The notes under the pieces are model-generated. The model made no database searches, had not been told where the DNA came from, and saw nothing but the letters and a program-made list of their open reading frames with translations. Positions 61,689 to 64,000 of a stretch of DNA of 64,000 nt are shown here, piece by piece. Position 1 is the stretch's first letter; every line of letters begins with the position of its first letter. Both the position numbers and the translations under genes were made by a program. This stretch comes from Thermoactinomyces sp. DSM 45891 (GTDB lineage Bacteria > Bacillota > Bacilli > Thermoactinomycetales > Thermoactinomycetaceae), in NCBI RefSeq assembly GCF_900119485.1, contig NZ_FPJZ01000003.1, forward strand, positions 108,599 to 172,598, written 5' to 3'.

Positions 61689-62795
61689 CTACTGGAAAGA
61701 AAATGGGTTTGTATCGATTTGTGAAAGTTGAATCGTAATTCGGCTACCAAATGCATCCTGCAATCGATCTACTACTCGTTGCATCGAGACATATTCAATA
61801 TGATGTCCTGGATCAACCAATGCAATCCCTTCTGTGAGCGCATCCTGTGCCGTATGAAAATCGATATCACCCGTAAGGTATACATCCGCTCCTTGCCAGA
61901 CAGCATCTCTCATATAACGGGAACCGGCACCTCCTAATAGGGCTACTTTTTCGATGATGCGATTGGAGTCTCCTACAAATCGTAGATGTGGGATATGATA
62001 AGCACTTTTTACCAAGTCAATAAATGCTTGTAATGTCATTCTTTCAGGTAACGTTCCGATCTTCCCCATACCAACTGGGCTTCCCGGCGAATCAAGAATA
62101 TATAAATCGTAAGCTATCTCTTCATACGGATGTGCCTTATGCATGGCAGACAGAATCATTTTCTGCTTACTCTCTGGGAGAATTGTTTCTAAGCGCACTT
62201 CAGCTACTCGCTCCAAGATACCTGGTTCTCCGATATATGGCTTCGTACCACTATGCGGAAGAAACGTCCCCGTCCCTGCTGTTTGAAAGGAACAATGACT
62301 ATAGTTTCCTATCTCACCTGCTCCTGCTTCGCCTAAAGCGTGCTCCACTTCATCCACATGTGACTCCGGCACAAATACGACTAATTTCTTTAGCCGATCT
62401 TGTTTATGGTGGACCAAAGTACGACACCCTTGTAGGCCCAATTTCTCTGCTAGAACCGTATTCACGCCCTCTTCTGCTGCATCCAAATTCGTATGAGCGA
62501 TATACACCTGAATATCGTGCTTTAGACATTTTTGTAATAAGCGCCCTGCTGGGGAGTCTGTACAGATTTGTTTCATCGGTTGATAAATAATGGCATGGTG
62601 CCCAATGATCCAGTTGACACCTTGTTTGATTGCCTCATCAACCACCTTTTCCGTAACATCAAGAGTAACTAAAACACCTTCTACCTCGGCATGGATCGAC
62701 CCCACTTGCAAACCTATGCGATCATTTTCTACAGCTAACTTAGGACTTGCAAACATCTCCATCCATCTAATTAATTCTGCTCCTTGGATAGCCAA
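61689..62795 (-). CDS. yqfO: Nif3-like GTP cyclohydrolase I type 2 homologue (YqfO)
   Basis: About 368 residues. A Nif3 domain with metal-binding histidines (NWIIGHHAIIYQP and GHHIEYVSMQRV) surrounds an inserted PII-like domain (about 130-230), the standard YqfO layout. The reaction is not settled despite the database name. It overlaps trmK. The start is uncertain: TTG 62795 has AGGTGATGAA upstream; TTG 62813 is in frame. The N-terminal alignment to the family requires one of the two. Confidence 0.88.
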   Translation of the reverse strand: MAIQGAELIRWMEMFASPKLAVENDRIGLQVGSIHAEVEGVLVTLDVTEKVVDEAIKQGVNWIIGHHAIIYQPMKQICTDSPAGRLLQKCLKHDIQVYIAHTNLDAAEEGVNTVLAEKLGLQGCRTLVHHKQDRLKKLVVFVPESHVDEVEHALGEAGAGEIGNYSHCSFQTAGTGTFLPHSGTKPYIGEPGILERVAEVRLETILPESKQKMILSAMHKAHPYEEIAYDLYILDSPGSPVGMGKIGTLPERMTLQAFIDLVKSAYHIPHLRFVGDSNRIIEKVALLGGAGSRYMRDAVWQGADVYLTGDIDFHTAQDALTEGIALVDPGHHIEYVSMQRVVDRLQDAFGSRITIQLSQIDTNPFSFQ

Positions 62796-63505
62796 TTCAT
62801 CACCTGCTCCCAAATTTCCATCTCTTTTTCTAATTCCCTACGACGCTGAATCGCCTGTTCAGATTGTCCATTTGACAATTGCTTGTAAACCTTTTTCATC
62901 TGCGCTAACTCTTCCTGCATCTTCGCATGCAATAAAGGATCACGATTTCGCCATAAAAGCGGACCAATTCGTTCTAAGATAAGCCGCGGAATGGATTGAT
63001 TTTCGTATACACCTTCGGCTCCTCTCTCTGCAACGATCATTTCATAGTAAATCTCCGCATCGTATACGATCTCTTCATGAACCAACTTCCATTGATTCGA
63101 CACTAACCACTGTCTGACCCGATGTCCTCCAATATTCGGTTGTAAAACAAGCCTCTTTACAGATTCCAACTTTGATTTATCTGCATCTAAAATCGAGGTA
63201 ATCAGAGCTCCTCCCATACCTGCAATCACAACCTGATCCACTTCTCCATCACGCAACACTGACAAGCCATCACCTAAACGCACATCAATTTGTTGATCCA
63301 AACCATATGCTTCGATCCGCCCCGCAGCATTTTCAAAGGGCCCTCTGTTCACCTCTCCTATAATTCCTTGTCCAAGAAGACCTTTCTGTGCAATGGCTAG
63401 TAACAACCAACCATGATCCCCTCCGATATCCGCCACTCTACTATGTGGGAGAACCCATGAGGCAATTTGCGCCAGTCGCTCGGATAGATGAACTGGTTCA
63501 CTCAT
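62771..63505 (-). CDS. trmK: tRNA (adenine-N1)-methyltransferase TrmK
   Basis: About 244 residues. SAM motif I is ADIGGDHGWLLLA, later VVIAGMGG, then LVLQPNIGGHRVRQWL and a C-terminal helical hairpin. TrmK methylates A22 of tRNA. It is coupled to yqfO as in Bacillus. AGGAAA supports ATG 63505; the frame to 63589 adds 28 unlikely residues. Confidence 0.9.
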   Translation of the reverse strand: MSEPVHLSERLAQIASWVLPHSRVADIGGDHGWLLLAIAQKGLLGQGIIGEVNRGPFENAAGRIEAYGLDQQIDVRLGDGLSVLRDGEVDQVVIAGMGGALITSILDADKSKLESVKRLVLQPNIGGHRVRQWLVSNQWKLVHEEIVYDAEIYYEMIVAERGAEGVYENQSIPRLILERIGPLLWRNRDPLLHAKMQEELAQMKKVYKQLSNGQSEQAIQRRRELEKEMEIWEQVMNWLSKEQN

Positions 63506-63665
63506 ATGTAAATTTCCTGCTTCCACGTTGCAAGTCACTCCTATTACACTTCGTCTGCTTCTGATATGAATGGGTCTATTATAACGCAAGTGATCAGATC
63601 AATGTACCTTTTCTAGGCGTTGTTCATATGAATATATAAAAGGATTTTAAAGGAGACGTTTCATA

Positions 63666-63884
63666 ATGCCAACATGTAATAACCTGTTCAATGTCAGAAT
63701 TGTTGCGGTCAGTAGTACGGGCACCGTAAACCTTGGCAACTCAGTTCAAGTCAACCCTTGTAATAACTCCGTCAGCCTTGGGGGAGCAGATCCTGTAGGC
63801 GATTTCTCTGTAAATGCGAATAACGAACGAAGTATGTATATAGATCCTGATTTTGCTAGTCAACTCGGCCGAACATTTCTCTAG
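63666..63884 (+). CDS. GerPA/GerPF-like spore protein
   Basis: The 72-residue protein resembles GerPA/GerPF spore-coat proteins: NVRIVAVSSTGTVNLGNSVQV, then a GDFSVNANNERS block and a DPDFASQ end. It is small, without a signal, and rich in Asn and Ser. The gerP proteins help germinants pass the coat. GGAG lies ten bases before the ATG. The other gerP genes, if present, lie outside the window or elsewhere; an IS begins 24 bases later. Confidence 0.6.
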   Translation: MPTCNNLFNVRIVAVSSTGTVNLGNSVQVNPCNNSVSLGGADPVGDFSVNANNERSMYIDPDFASQLGRTFL

Positions 63885-63907
63885 TCGAAAAAAAGTCTGC
63901 TTCACAT

Positions 63908-64000
63908 TGAACTGCACCCCAATTGTTGGACATGAAATTAAAATCCAATAGTTGGAGGTGCTTTTTCTATGGCTAAATATTCATTAGAAATAAAATTGAA
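63908..64000 (+). mobile_element. Second IS3-type element, cut by the window edge
   Basis: TGAACTGCACCCC...GGACATGAA starts an inverted repeat almost identical to the orfA-side end at 4920-4948. The leader and orfA start follow in the same spacing, with about 10 percent base changes. It is in the opposite orientation to the first copy. Confidence 0.85.
63969..64000 (+). CDS. IS3-family transposase orfA, start only
   Basis: Reads MAKYSLEIKL, against MAKYSVETKL in the copy at 4381-4887. GGAGGTG lies upstream. The rest is outside the window, so nothing is known about its activity. Confidence 0.75.
   Translation, partial: MAKYSLEIKL

Overview
The window looks like chromosome from a low-GC, endospore-forming, competence-capable member of the Bacillales (class Bacilli). 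Support comes from an SspH-type small acid-soluble spore protein, a YhcN/YlaJ-type spore lipoprotein, a GerPA/PF-like protein, GpsB, a complete comG cluster, the trmK-yqfO pair, nifZ-thiI, and an SR1P-like small gene next to speA. The RNase P RNA reads as the ancestral type A, whereas Bacillus relatives carry type B, so this is not an ordinary Bacillus. Thermoactinomycetaceae or another deep-branching family is a guess only.

Region by region. 1-6.4 kb: the start of leucyl aminopeptidase, a YktB homologue, speA, an IS3-family element with a frameshifted orfB, an SR1P-like gene, a GAF protein and a DUF1885-like protein. 6.4-13.1 kb: an M23 endopeptidase, a tandem dynamin-like GTPase (DynA), a free-standing DnaA N-terminal-domain protein, and a small kinase with a His/Ser/Arg/Tyr-rich tail. 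13.1-17.9 kb: a sulfur/amino-acid block with a TyrR-like enhancer-binding protein, methionine gamma-lyase behind a near-consensus sigma-54 promoter, and divergent YhhN and ATP sulfurylase genes. 18-23.7 kb: a complete Opp/Dpp peptide ABC transporter. 24-27.9 kb: an endo/exonuclease/phosphatase protein, a secreted M23-SH3 lytic enzyme, sspH and a glutamate/aspartate symporter.

28.1-32.9 kb is the accessory stretch: a decayed group II intron sitting directly behind a terminator, an acyltransferase, a collagen-like fragment, a truncated tyrosine recombinase and four tRNA genes (fMet, Asp, a CAU tRNA, Val). 33-43 kb: a small unknown gene, a PgpA/YutG-like protein, GNAT, SEC-C, YabE-like and VanW proteins, cytochrome bd oxidase, a class I amidotransferase, a DUF378 protein and ispG. 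43.3-48.3 kb: comGA to comGG, then aroK and yqzE, on the minus strand. 48.5-55.2 kb: TerC, nifZ-thiI, a chromosomal actin-like protein with a small partner, msrA, carbonic anhydrase and an O-methyltransferase. 55.2-63.9 kb: gpsB, a spore lipoprotein, an ftsW-type gene, ferredoxin, DedA, a cysteine hydrolase, an M42 aminopeptidase, rnpB, yqfO, trmK and a GerPF-like gene. A second, diverged copy of the IS3-type element begins at 63908 in the opposite orientation.

The items most worth following up are the kinase with a CotG-like tail, the isolated DnaA N-domain protein, the IS that splits the speA/SR1 terminator, the sigma-54/TyrR/methionine gamma-lyase module, the actin-like operon and the intron fossil. 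Start codons were often moved from the longest reading frame to the codon with a proper Shine-Dalgarno; each case is stated.
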